Assembly (NCBI GenBank): GCA_015680685.1
Contig: MNCI01016193.1
Span: forward strand, 61,291 to 96,526
Length of the DNA stretch: 35,236 nt
Direction: 5' to 3'
From: Gnetum montanum
Taxonomy: Eukaryota > Streptophyta > Gnetopsida > Gnetales > Gnetaceae
A model generated the notes under the pieces. That model saw nothing but the letters and a program-made list of their open reading frames with translations. It was not told the DNA's origin and ran no database searches. Position 1 is the stretch's first letter. The number at the start of each line of letters is the position of its first letter. Below are positions 1-9,584 of the stretch, piece after piece. A program made the translations under genes and the position numbers.

Positions 1-8
1 TTATAGGC

Positions 9-228
9 TTGGGAGTAACTACTCTAATAATTAAAGTAACCTCTCTAATAATTAGAATAACTGCTAAAGCAACCACTAGAGTAACCACTCTAATAATTAG
101 AATAACTACTAAAGTAACCACTAGAGTAACCGCTAGAGTAACCACTCTAATAATTAGAGTAACTGCTAGAGTAACCACTAGAGTAACTGCTAGAGTAACC
201 ACTCTAATAATTAGAGTAACTGCTCTCA
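9..228 (-). repeat. 12-bp minisatellite encoding SGYS-type tetrapeptides with in-frame stops
   Basis: Twelve-base units (AGAGTAACCACT and variants) alternate with a CTAATAATT variant. On the minus strand, in the frame of the protease remnant to the right, each unit reads Ser-Gly/Ser-Tyr-Ser. Five identical Asn-Tyr-stop (AAT TAT TAG) segments occur with stops at 24-26, 45-47, 90-92, 147-149 and 204-206; the last two intervals are exactly 57 bp. The array therefore has a 12-bp unit and a 57-bp higher-order unit. The same stop at the same repeat position implies that it spread by duplication after coding was lost. Confidence 0.85.
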
Positions 229-3116
229 TCACCTAGTTCATTTTCCTTGGATATTTCTAAAGATAGGTCCCTTATACCCATACGTGCATTGATTGTGCTT
301 AACCAAGCTCTTCCCATAATGATGGGGAAGTTACTTTTGCAGTTTTCAACCTTGATCATGAGAAAATTAGCACAATAGGACCACCCATAAACTATGGTCA
401 CAATGTCCTCTACTAATCCTAGAGGGACAGTAATTGATTGATACCAATTCTAGATAGATGTTACTCTTCTTGAGAGGTGGTAGGTTCTAGGCCTTGTACA
501 TTCATGGGAGATGAGATTAACTCTAAAACCATAGTCAAGAAGAGCCTTACATGGCTCATGTCTAGTGATTTGTAGGTAAATGAGTGGACTTCCTTGGTTA
601 GATCCTTTTGTAGGAAGATTTCCAGCCTTAATCCAGTTGGAAACAGCATGAGTTAGCATTATAGTGTGAATCCAAGGTGGCACTTGGTTTAAAGGGCACT
701 CAAAGGTGTTTGACGTAGAGGATGAGGGTGTTGGAGATGCAAGACAATCAGTTGGACTAGATTGTAAGGGTTGAAGAGGACTACTGGGTCAAAAGAAGGA
801 TCTTTTCCTTGATCGATTGTCTAAGCCACTTGGCTAAAAAGCTGGTTGTGAATGTACAACCCTTGTAACATTTTGTTGTTACAATTGTGTAGGAATCTCA
901 CCTTGCATGGATGGAGTAGAAGGTAATTAGGTTGAAGGTGGAGGTATGTGTGCAGATTGATGCGGAGGATGGTATGGATATGAATATGGGTTTTCCCCTC
1001 GAGTAGATGGTGAATGTGTTTGATGGTACTTTAGCGGGTAATAGTGATGTTGAAATGATGTATGACTTGTAGAACTTCTAGGGGAGATAGGGTGCTAAAC
1101 ATAGTACCTATATGGATTTGGTTGCCTATAAGGGTATTGCTACCTTGGTGGTGGCACTCCCCATGATTGTGGTTGGTACCACTGTTGGTATTGTTCATAA
1201 GGTTGTGAAGGAGTTTCACTTGGGTAGTAAGCTTATTATTATTGGTGGAACTGTCTTAGACTGCCTTAAGGATAAGACAATCATCTAGGTGCTTTGCCTA
1301 TGTGCTAGTCAAGGATTCAATGCGTACAACCTAGACTCTTGTAAGTGTGACATCACTGGACAACAACCCTTTGGATGTTCGTATTGACAAATGTCATAAT
1401 CAGCTTTGTCATCAAAGTCGATTTTCACAACTTCCTCTATGGCAGTAGCGTTGCCCTTACCTCTTTGATAAGCATGTTTAACTTCTTTTTGCCTCCTACG
1501 ATTACAATCACTATTTGGCTCTTTGGATTCTTTAATAATCTTCATAGCGGTTTCAAATTTTTCATTCAAAAAGTCCCATAACTTGTTAACCTTGGTAGAA
1601 ATATTAGAGACAGATTTTTGGATGGGTAAGGTTTTTCTATTCATCACTTCATCAAGTGGTGACTCCTCCTCCTCACAAAATTGGACCTCTCGTTTTTTGA
1701 TGGAAGGGTCCCTATTATACTCTTTTGCACTTTCTCTTTTTTGTAGCTCACCTTCTTCTTTTGCTACCTACTCAATCAGCCTTTGGATCTAATGAGCTCT
1801 CAATTTAGACAATCTTCCTTGGGCATACACCCCAAGAGTTCTTCTAGTTTCTACTCTGAGCCCATCTATGATGTGGTGAAGTTGTTCTCTCTAAGAATAA
1901 CCATGGGTAGGGCATCAGTGTAAGAGTGAATAGTATTCATCCATGGTAGCATCCAAGGGTTCATGTGTTCCTTATTTCTAGCCTTGGATTTTCCTTTAAG
2001 AGTAGACACTTTGGAGTACGTTTGGTATTTGTTATTAAATAACTCTAACATGGTACTCCATTGGTGAATGGATTTTGGTTCTAAGGACTGGTACCAGCTT
2101 TCATCTTCCTTGATGAGTGTCTTGGGGAAAAGCTTGAGTTTCTGGCACTCATTCTCTATATTCTGTAAGGCACATGCATCATGGAAAGCTTGTAGATATG
2201 TATGTGGATTAGAGCTGTATCCCCCCTCAAATCTTGGAATATTGTTCATGTCTAAGCGCTTGATTTGACTATCTTTCATATGCCTAGTTGGAATTTTAAT
2301 TGCCTTTGCAATGTTGAGCATACTTCGGGCTGCTAATAGAGGTTCATCATCATCACTGTGTCAATGATGGTTTCGGCCATCCCTTTTGTCTTGGTGGCCT
2401 TCATGGTCATTGTTATCTCATTGATCACCTTCATCATGATTATTTCGATGACGACTTCTATGAGAATTTTCAGAAGAAGAGGAATGTTCGAAATTGGATG
2501 AAGAGGAAGGTGGACTGCCACTGCCATCGTGGTGTTTGTCATAACTCTTTTGCTTATTACGATCACAATCCTTAGATCCCTTGCTATTATGATGTTTTCC
2601 CGAGTCCCTACCTTGACTATCACTTTTTCTTGAACCTAGTTTATGAATAGTGGATCATAGGTTTAGGTTCACACCCTCATCACTAGTATCAGAGGTTAGA
2701 GAATCTTCATGTTGAGAACCTTCAAAGGGAGGATCCTCATTGTCATTTTGATCTAGTAGGAACAAGGGATTAGTGAAATGTTTTCCCTTGGTGGCCTCAT
2801 GGAGCTTCTCCTGACGTTGATCTTATTTGCATTGTGTTTCAGTGGGATAGTAGTTTCAAGTGTCATAACCATCCACAATGTATTCTTTGTGAATATTTGC
2901 TATGCTCAACTTCTTAAGGGTTTGTAATAGCATCTCGAGTGCAAATTTATTAGGGGCCAAGACAATGTTGCCCTCCATATCATGCCATTGTAGCTATTCA
3001 TCCTAATGTAGGGAGAATGTGAAGTTTGGCACAAACTCATCTAGATGAGTATATATCACTTTGCACTCCTATGGAACTGGTGGTTTGACATCTTCATGCT
3101 TGTGAGAAGAAGACAT
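204..3116 (-). pseudogene. Ty3/gypsy gag-protease remnant, left element
   Basis: The frame opens with an ATG at 3116-3114 (MSSSHKHED) and is broken by several in-frame stops, mostly TAG. From about 2640 to 2340 it encodes a Ser/Asp/His/Arg-rich hydrophilic segment. From 2321 to 1866 it encodes a gag core with the typical PRFEGGYSSNPHTYLQAF and W-x2-M-x-ELFNNKYQT pattern. Around 683-204 the same frame gives a retropepsin-like segment: LLDYGFRVNLIS, where the catalytic triplet is normally Asp-Thr/Ser-Gly, then PIIMGRAWL. A middle piece (1647-1309) is read in another frame, so at least one indel lies between. RT would lie off the left edge. The changed DTG and the many stops mean it is non-functional. 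Confidence 0.8.
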
Positions 3117-3252
3117 TCTGAAAAATGAATAAAATTATCAATGTGCTTTTATAATTCTGTGTATAATGGGAATGATATTGACCTTGAGGTTCGTACAACA
3201 ATATTAATTGTATTTACTTAATCCTAAATGGTGCACATTTTGACAAATAAAG

Positions 3253-3270
3253 TCCTCAACAATGGTGCCA
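3253..3270 (-). other. Primer-binding site, tRNA-Asp type, CpG-decayed
   Basis: The minus strand reads TGGCACCATTGTTGAGGA. This matches TGGCGCCGTTGCCGGGGA, the complement of the plant tRNA-Asp(GUC) 3' end used by Athila/Tat-type gypsy elements, except for C-to-T or G-to-A changes, most of them at CpG. It lies one base from the proposed LTR end (3272) and 136 bp upstream of the gag ATG, which is the expected geometry. Confidence 0.7.
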
Positions 3271-4040
3271 ATGATGAGCAATGAAGTACCCCTACACCCA
3301 ACCATATGAATCACAAAGCGTTTACGCATGATCCAATCGAATTTTGTAGACTTTATCATTTCTAGTACACTAGTCTTCTAGAAAGTGAATCTTGCCTTAA
3401 GGTCAATCGTTGTCTTCTCAATTACACTTGTGACATATATTGATATGGTTAAGTGTAATTGCAGCATCTAATTTTTATCATTTTGTATTTTATATGTTGG
3501 TGTGTAAAAAGGGAGATAAAAGTAAGTGAATTAACTAATTTGATTTAACTAATTAACTAATGTCTAACTAGTCCTAACATAAGCATCTGGCCCCACTTTT
3601 CATACATGTCATGAACCCACGTATTGAATACTAGGTGACCAAGCACTACACTACTAGGTGTACTAAGAAATAATGCTATTGGGATTACCAAGCAAATTCG
3701 TGTTACGCTCAAAGTGGTCATACTTATATGTGTAATCTATCTTACGTAATTGCTTCATTAACTAAATTACTGAAAAATGTTTAATAAATAATTGAAAACA
3801 TTTAATGCATAAATAAAATATTTAATCTATCCAGGATGCTGCAAGGTTTATTAGAAAGCTTGTCTTTATTACTGCACACACTATCATGCTTAGGTACAAA
3901 ATGCTTGAATAAAGATCCGTACACTCAATGACTCATGTTACGGGCACTCAGGAGAAAAATTCTAACTTTCGAATGGAAAAACTGCAAGATCTTTGCTATA
4001 ACTACAATCTCTAATGCCATAAATGCGGCTGGTAGGTGCA

Positions 4041-4049
4041 TATTTATAG
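4041..4049 (-). promoter_or_regulatory. LTR TATA box
   Basis: The minus strand reads CTATAAATA, a standard plant TATA box. It lies in the proposed LTR in the orientation needed to transcribe toward gag. The implied start would be near 4010-4015. Confidence 0.5.
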
Positions 4050-4074
4050 CCAAACAATGAGACTATGTCAATAG

Positions 4075-4112
4075 GGCCTAGTCAATGCATGATAAGATGC
4101 ATTGACTAGGCC
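4075..4112. repeat. Perfect 16-bp inverted repeat with 6-nt loop
   Basis: The arms are GGCCTAGTCAATGCAT (4075-4090) and its exact reverse complement (4097-4112), with loop GATAAG. It sits 25 bp upstream of the LTR TATA box on the minus strand. Confidence 0.9.
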
Positions 4113-4709
4113 TCATCGATGCAACCAATGGAAAGCAACTCATCAATAATCAATTCAACTAATCTAATCGCTAATTAATAATCAACTACCCTAACATAAG
4201 TATCCAATCCCACTTTCTACGCACATCTTGAACATGTATAATGCTACTGGGTTATCGAACATTAAGTGCTGCTGGGATTACCAAGAGTCATACACATGCT
4301 CGAAGTGGTCATACTTATGTGCTTAATTAATATGCATGGAAATGTAAATATTAACTAAGTACATGAAAAGTAGATTGCATGGAAAGTAAATCTAATCTAA
4401 GTCAAAGTGTTGAAATGAATAAGAATCAAACTTAATCGTATTTCCATTCATGGAATGTGTCTAGGTACATTGCCATTCGAATAAGACTCCATACAACTGA
4501 CTTAGATCCACTTTGCGAACTCTCATTAATAGTTCCCTAAGATTACAAAATAAAATTGTAGGAGTTTGGCTACTCTACTAAAAAAAACCTATGCTCAAAC
4601 CGTGTGTCTAAGCACTATATAGGTCGACATACATCCCTTGATATTGGATATTTGATAACATAGCATCTAACCTGATATCAAATACGTGATATTGTATACT
4701 TGATATTAG

Positions 4710-4799
4710 AGCTAAGATATTAGAGCCAAGATGTTGGGGCCAAGATATCAGAGCCAAGATACTGGGGCCAAGATATTGGGGCCAAGATATCAAAGCTAA
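4710..4799. repeat. 14-bp minisatellite, about six copies
   Basis: Consecutive 14-bp units of the form AGCCAAGATATTGG run from 4710 to about 4793, followed by a partial unit. Units alternate AG/GG at the start and GG/AG/AA at the end, suggesting a 28-bp higher-order step. Confidence 0.85.
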
Positions 4800-4860
4800 A
4801 CAGAAATTGACTTGTTTGTCAAATATCCCAGCCAATTGATGACTTATCACTAGTAGAATT

Positions 4861-5985
4861 GAATATGTGACCTAGACTTTAATTCTAATGCTCTTACCAC
4901 TAATAAAACAAAAACTCTACCATATTGTACCCTATCATAGCCAATATAGTTTGCAGGAGGTTCAAGTAGTAAGCTCATTGTCTTATTAGACAAGAGGTTG
5001 CTTGTTTGAGTCACACTTGAGGCATTGTTATATTCCTCTGTTACTTATAGTCATTTCTTTAAGGTGTGCTTAGTTGCATAATTCTTTAGGTGTTGCTTCT
5101 ACAAATTCCATGTATCATATTTATAAAATTGTTTGGTTTTAGTTGATTTTGGGGAGTTTTACTAGGATGAATCCTCTAATTCATGTTGGACTCACCATTG
5201 TTATTGTATTTTAGATTCTGCTAGAAAAGGTGTAATCTGTTCAAACTTATGAATCTTTGGACTTAACATATCTAGGGAATTAACATTCACAAATTCACCC
5301 AACTAGAGAAACTAGTAATAGGCTTTTGATTTGGTAACTCCAAGTTATAAGTTCAATTTTTGTTAGCAATATTGAATTATAAAGTTTTAATTTAATTATA
5401 ACTATCTTGTAATAGTAATGCTTAGAATAATCCTCACGAAATCGTAATGCCTAGAATAATCCTCATGACACGGGTGACAATCTGGGTTACCTACCTCAAA
5501 TTGAAAGCATTGTTCCAAACATATCGTGTTACCTTTTCGAAACCTACACCTTTATATTTTTGTTTATAGCATTTATCATTATCATTTTTTTCAATTATAA
5601 CTTAAAATACATGTAATGGTAAAAGTGTATTAGATTTTTATCCTTCACCATTGCACATGGTATCACATACAAAGATATCACGCATAAGAGGGTTGATTGT
5701 ACTTAAGATCATCTTGTAGGATTGAAGATGGCTTGTGCTTTTTATTTTCACGCGTTGCGTTGCTGGAACCAAGGAGTTGCTTAATAACCAACGGGTAAAT
5801 AGGGATTAGACTAGACTTATCCAAATACAGGCCTGCGGCCACGTTATTTACACTTACAACAATCATAAAAACGTTTTTTTATTCTGCAGCAATAGAGTCC
5901 TAACAATTCTATTAATTTCCTTTGAAGTCAAGAACGTGAGCCCAGAAAAGAACCTCCGTTGGAGAGCGCTTACTACTGACAATAG
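4861..5985. other. Non-coding AT-rich stretch upstream of the ACX4 exons
   Basis: I see no convincing gene. It may be ACX4 first-intron or promoter sequence. The missing N-terminal exon of ACX4 was searched for by eye on the plus strand and not found. The frame upstream of 5986 has no ATG before a stop at about 5936. Confidence 0.5.
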
Positions 5986-8900
5986 TTTCCGACTTTTATC
6001 AGTCGGATGCATTACTGACCTCTGAAGAGCAAGCTGTACGTTTGAGGGCCAGGGAAATTTCCGAGAAAGAAATTGCGTCAGTGATTGTAAGGGTACAGTT
6101 TCTATTTCTTTATTTCTGAGAAAGAGTACGCATTATAATCGTTAAGGAAGCATGTTGTCTTCTATTACTTTCAACTGTAGAAATGCACATTTTCCGCTCT
6201 TAGATGTTAGTTATTTCTTCTTAGTTTAAAAGCTTGTGTTTGAGCCGTCATACTTTAAAAGCTTAAAATCATTCATCATAGTTAAGACAAGAAATTAAAA
6301 AGCAAGAAAATTTGGCAATATTATATGGAACATCGGACATTCAAACTCTAATAATACATGAATACAATTAGAACATATTCTAGAGTCAAGAACCACTTGT
6401 ATTGTTTCCTAGTATTCTTATTTTATATCTGATATGCTGAATTCATAGTACTAAATTAACTATCTTTCAGTATTGGGAGCAAGTGGAATTTCCCTTTGAG
6501 CTCATTCCAAAGCTTGCAGATATTAATTTGGTTGGAGGTACAATTAAGGTATACAGTAGTAAATAATATTTGTATTGTGACGGAAAGAATTTTCCTGTCA
6601 TATATCTTAATAAAAATAATTCCTTTTAGGGTTATGGCTGCCCTGGTCTCTCTTTGCTTGGAAGTGCTATTGGCATGGCCAAGGTTGCAAGGGTAGATGC
6701 AAGCTGCTCAACCTTTATACTTGTGCATTCTTCTTTGGCAATGCTTACAATTGGTAAAGCGTCAGAAATTATTTTGTGAAGTTTTCTTCTTTGGATGCAG
6801 TGTGATGTCAAAAATTTTCCTTATAAATTGTGTGTATAGCAAGCTGTGGCAATGAAGATCAAAAGAGAAAATATTTACCTCGTCTTGCTGGGCTTCAAGA
6901 TATAGCATGTTGGGTATGCTGATGTATTTAATCACATTCTATATTTTGTTTTTACATCTAACTCTTTAAATGTTACTCACATTTACTAATTTTATCGATG
7001 CTTTATTAGGCTTTGACTGAGCTGAGCTATGGTAGTGATGCAAGCTCTTTCAATACAGTTGCAACTAAGGTTTGCAATGTTGTTTTGTATATTGACTACT
7101 TATGATGGACTATATAATTTAAAATGTTAACTCATACTGAAACAGGTGGAAGGTGGCTGGCTGTTGGATGGTCAAAAACGCTGGATTGGAAATAGCACTT
7201 TTGTAGATATTCTTGTTGTTTTTGCTAGAAACAGCATGACTAATCAAATTAACGGGTAAGGTATTTATTACCAATGGCAAGTTAATGCTATCATGGTAGA
7301 AATTTGTTTAAATGGTCTTTCTATAGGTTTGATTGCTTGTGCCTTGAGTAATCGTGCTTGGAGCATTTTGGTAAAACCCATGTTGCTTGTTTATTGTCAT
7401 CATCATCATTACATAACTAGGGTTAAAAATATGCTGTAACATTAACAAGAATCTCCAAAATTAAACATTATAGGTGAATTTGGGAAGATTTTATAGTGAG
7501 TTGGGAGCCTAATATCATTACGGAGCTAAGGTTAAATTTATGTTGCATGTTTATTGTTTTTCAATTTTCATAGAGCTACGTCAGTTCCTTGTCCAATTTG
7601 TTTCACTTGGATTGTTGGCCATCAATGGAACTGGGTTTACTTTTTCTCTTAAAAAAAATCAGAGAGCTAGGGTTAAATATATGCTCTAGCATTAACAATA
7701 ATATCCAAAATTAAACATTATAGGTGAATTTGGCAAGATTTTATAGTAGGGTGGGAGCCTAATATCATTACAGAGCTAAGGTTAAATTTATGTTGCATAT
7801 TTATTGTTTTTCAGTTTTCATAAAGCTACTTCAGTTCCTTGTCCAATTTGTTTCTCTTGGATTGTTATCTTTTACTGGTTTGGTGGCCCAGCCATCAATA
7901 GAACTAGGTTTTTTTTCTCTCTCTCTCTTTCTCCAAAAAAAAAAAAAGAAAAAAGAAAAAAAGAAAAAAAGGAACTAGGTTTTTTTCTCTCTCTCTCTTT
8001 CTCCAAAAAAAAAAAGAAGAAAGAAAAAAAGAAAAAAAGGAAGGTAAGTTAAATATATACTGTAGCATTAACAAGAATATCCCAAATTAAACATTAAAGG
8101 TGGATTTGACAAGATTTTATTGTGGGCTGGGAGCTTGATATCAAAATCCATTTTTCTAATTATTCCTAGTTTCATGCTGTGATTAAGTTTCTTTCTTTCT
8201 TTTTCATAGGTTCATTGTTAAAAAGGGTGCTTCTGGACTTAAGGTCTCAAAAATCAAGAGTAAGATTGGGTTACGATGTGTTCAAAATGGTGACATTATC
8301 ATGCAAGGGGTTTTTGTTCTCGATGAAGACAGGCTACTTGGCATGAACTCTTTTCAAGATACATGGAAAGTGTGAAAATTTTTATGGACTTCAAAACTGT
8401 TTATTTATCATTATCCCATGCCACTAGTTGCTATGTAGTGTTTTCGTGCCCAAAAGTTTTTCCATTATCCTTTGCAGCATCCTTTCTGATGTTCAACAAA
8501 CCTGTATTCCTTGATCAGCCTCTATTTTGAAAGAATATTGAACAAATGCCTTTGTTATCTAACAGGTTCTTGCTGTATCTCGTGTGATGGTAGCTTGGCA
8601 GCCTATTGGTATTGCAATGGGTGTGTATGATATGTGCCATAGGCACAATTCACATTTTCTTATGTTGTCTTTGCATCTGTGTTTTGATTCCATGAGTCAT
8701 GGGTGTTTTTCTGGTTTTCTAGAATAGATATTTACAACAGAGAAAGCAATTTGGGATTTCTTTGAATTCCTTTCAGATAAGCCAAGAAAAGCTTGTCCAA
8801 ATGTTGGGTAACATCCAAGCAATGAATTTGATGGGATGGCGTCTTTGTAAGCTATATGATGCTGGAAAAATGACTCCAGGACACGCGAGTTTAACGAAGG

Positions 8901-9584
8901 TACAAGAATGTTGTCATTCCATATATAGACTAAATTGACCTTTTGATGCAAGGAATTTTTAAAAAAGTTTTTTATGGAATTTTGTTAGGCATGGAATACT
9001 TTGAGGGCAAGAGAGACGGTTGCATTGGGAAGAGAGTTACTGCGAGGCAACGGTATTGTCTGATTTCCTGGTGGCTAAGGTGTGCGTCGTTTTAATTGTT
9101 TTTTCTAAACATGCTATAGAACTTAATGTGCAGGTTGGCCCATGTTGTCGGGACCAAAGGCACTAACATAATGACATTATAGACCTTAATCTTGTTTCAA
9201 ATAAGGTAGAAACAAACTGTTGACAATGCATATAATTGCTATATTGATTAAAAGGATTATTATATGAAAGAAGTTCCTGATTGCAGAACTGCCATTGCTG
9301 TTTGATGTCATTTAAATTACTGGGTACTCTGATACCATTTTTCTTTGTTTTTCTGTGAATTTTCTGTTCTGACTAATGAGACAGCTATTGAGGCGTCAAA
9401 TTTGAGTTGACATGGCTTATTCTTTTACTGCAACTTGTTTTTGCAGGCATTTTGTGACTTGGAACCCATCTACACATATGAAGGAAGTTATGAGGTTAAT
9501 TCTTTGGTTACTGGGCGAGAAGTAACTGGAGTTGCAAGTTTTAAAGTACCTGCTGCCAGAAAAACAATAGCTTCGAAATTATGA
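5986..9584 (+). CDS. ACX4: Peroxisomal acyl-CoA oxidase 4-like (short-chain), first exon not seen, one frameshift
   Basis: This is an FAD enzyme that oxidises short-chain acyl-CoA to trans-2-enoyl-CoA, giving H2O2, in peroxisomal beta-oxidation. Exons with matching phase: 5986-6092, 6471-6548, 6630-6753, 6840-6913, 7010-7069, 7146-7255, 8210-8369, 8566-8642, 8728-8899, 8989-9079, 9447-9584 (about 396 residues; the family has about 436, so roughly 40 N-terminal residues lie on an unseen exon). Visible motifs are [75 protein letters not shown] and YTYEGSYE, where the Glu is the expected catalytic base. The C-terminus is SKL, a type 1 peroxisomal signal. Exon 10 is 91 bp instead of 93: two bases are missing near 9058-9061, giving TGA at 9061-9063. 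The family GGNG motif reads RGNG, and TEPD reads TELS. Intron 8 starts with GC. It is either a recent pseudogene or a gene with a sequence error. Confidence 0.9.
7418..8151 (+). repeat. Tandem duplication inside ACX4 intron 6
   Basis: A unit beginning AGGGTTAAA-ATATGCT and continuing through AAATTAAACATTATAGGTGAATTT and GGGAGCCTAATATCATTAC occurs at about 7419-7668 and 7669-8041, with a third partial copy at about 8044-8151. It explains why this intron is 954 bp when most others in the gene are 76-200 bp. The copies differ by scattered substitutions, so the event is old. Confidence 0.85.
7901..8041. repeat. Duplicated polypyrimidine/polypurine mirror block
   Basis: Two adjacent copies of about 70 bp (7901-7971 and 7972-8041) each begin GAACTAGG or similar. 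Each has about 25 T/C-rich bases followed by about 35 A/G-rich bases. The two halves are roughly complementary, so each copy could fold on itself. It lies in intron 6. Confidence 0.85.

Larger units (their letters stand above)
3574..4324 (+). repeat. Imperfect direct repeat pair within the LTR
   Basis: Copy 1 is about 3574-3736 and copy 2 about 4191-4324. Both run from CTAACATAAG through a CCCACTTT...CATGT segment and TGGGATTACCAAG to AAGTGGTCATACTTAT. Copy 1 is longer by small insertions. This is an internal LTR duplication or the trace of two related LTRs. Confidence 0.75.
3272..4860 (-). mobile_element. 5' LTR of the left gypsy element (outer end uncertain)
   Basis: The plus strand starts TGATGAGC directly after the primer-binding site, so on the minus strand the LTR ends in CA as expected. 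It contains a TATA box (4041-4049), a long perfect hairpin (4075-4112), a pair of imperfect direct repeats and a 14-bp minisatellite. The partner LTR is outside the window, so the right boundary cannot be fixed; 4860 is only where LTR-like repeat structure fades. No coding content was seen. Confidence 0.45.

Noticed and set aside
2333-2623. A 96-codon minus-strand frame rich in Met and Ile
   Set aside because: It is a shifted reading of the Ser/Asp/His-rich gag segment, which continues in another frame on both sides.
7905-8041. Poly(A) tails of inserted retroposons
   Set aside because: The A-rich runs are interspersed with G, preceded by T/C-rich runs, and lie inside a duplicated intron unit with no SINE or LINE body visible.
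8697-8951. An 84-codon minus-strand frame
   Set aside because: It is the complement of ACX4 exon 9 and its flanks.
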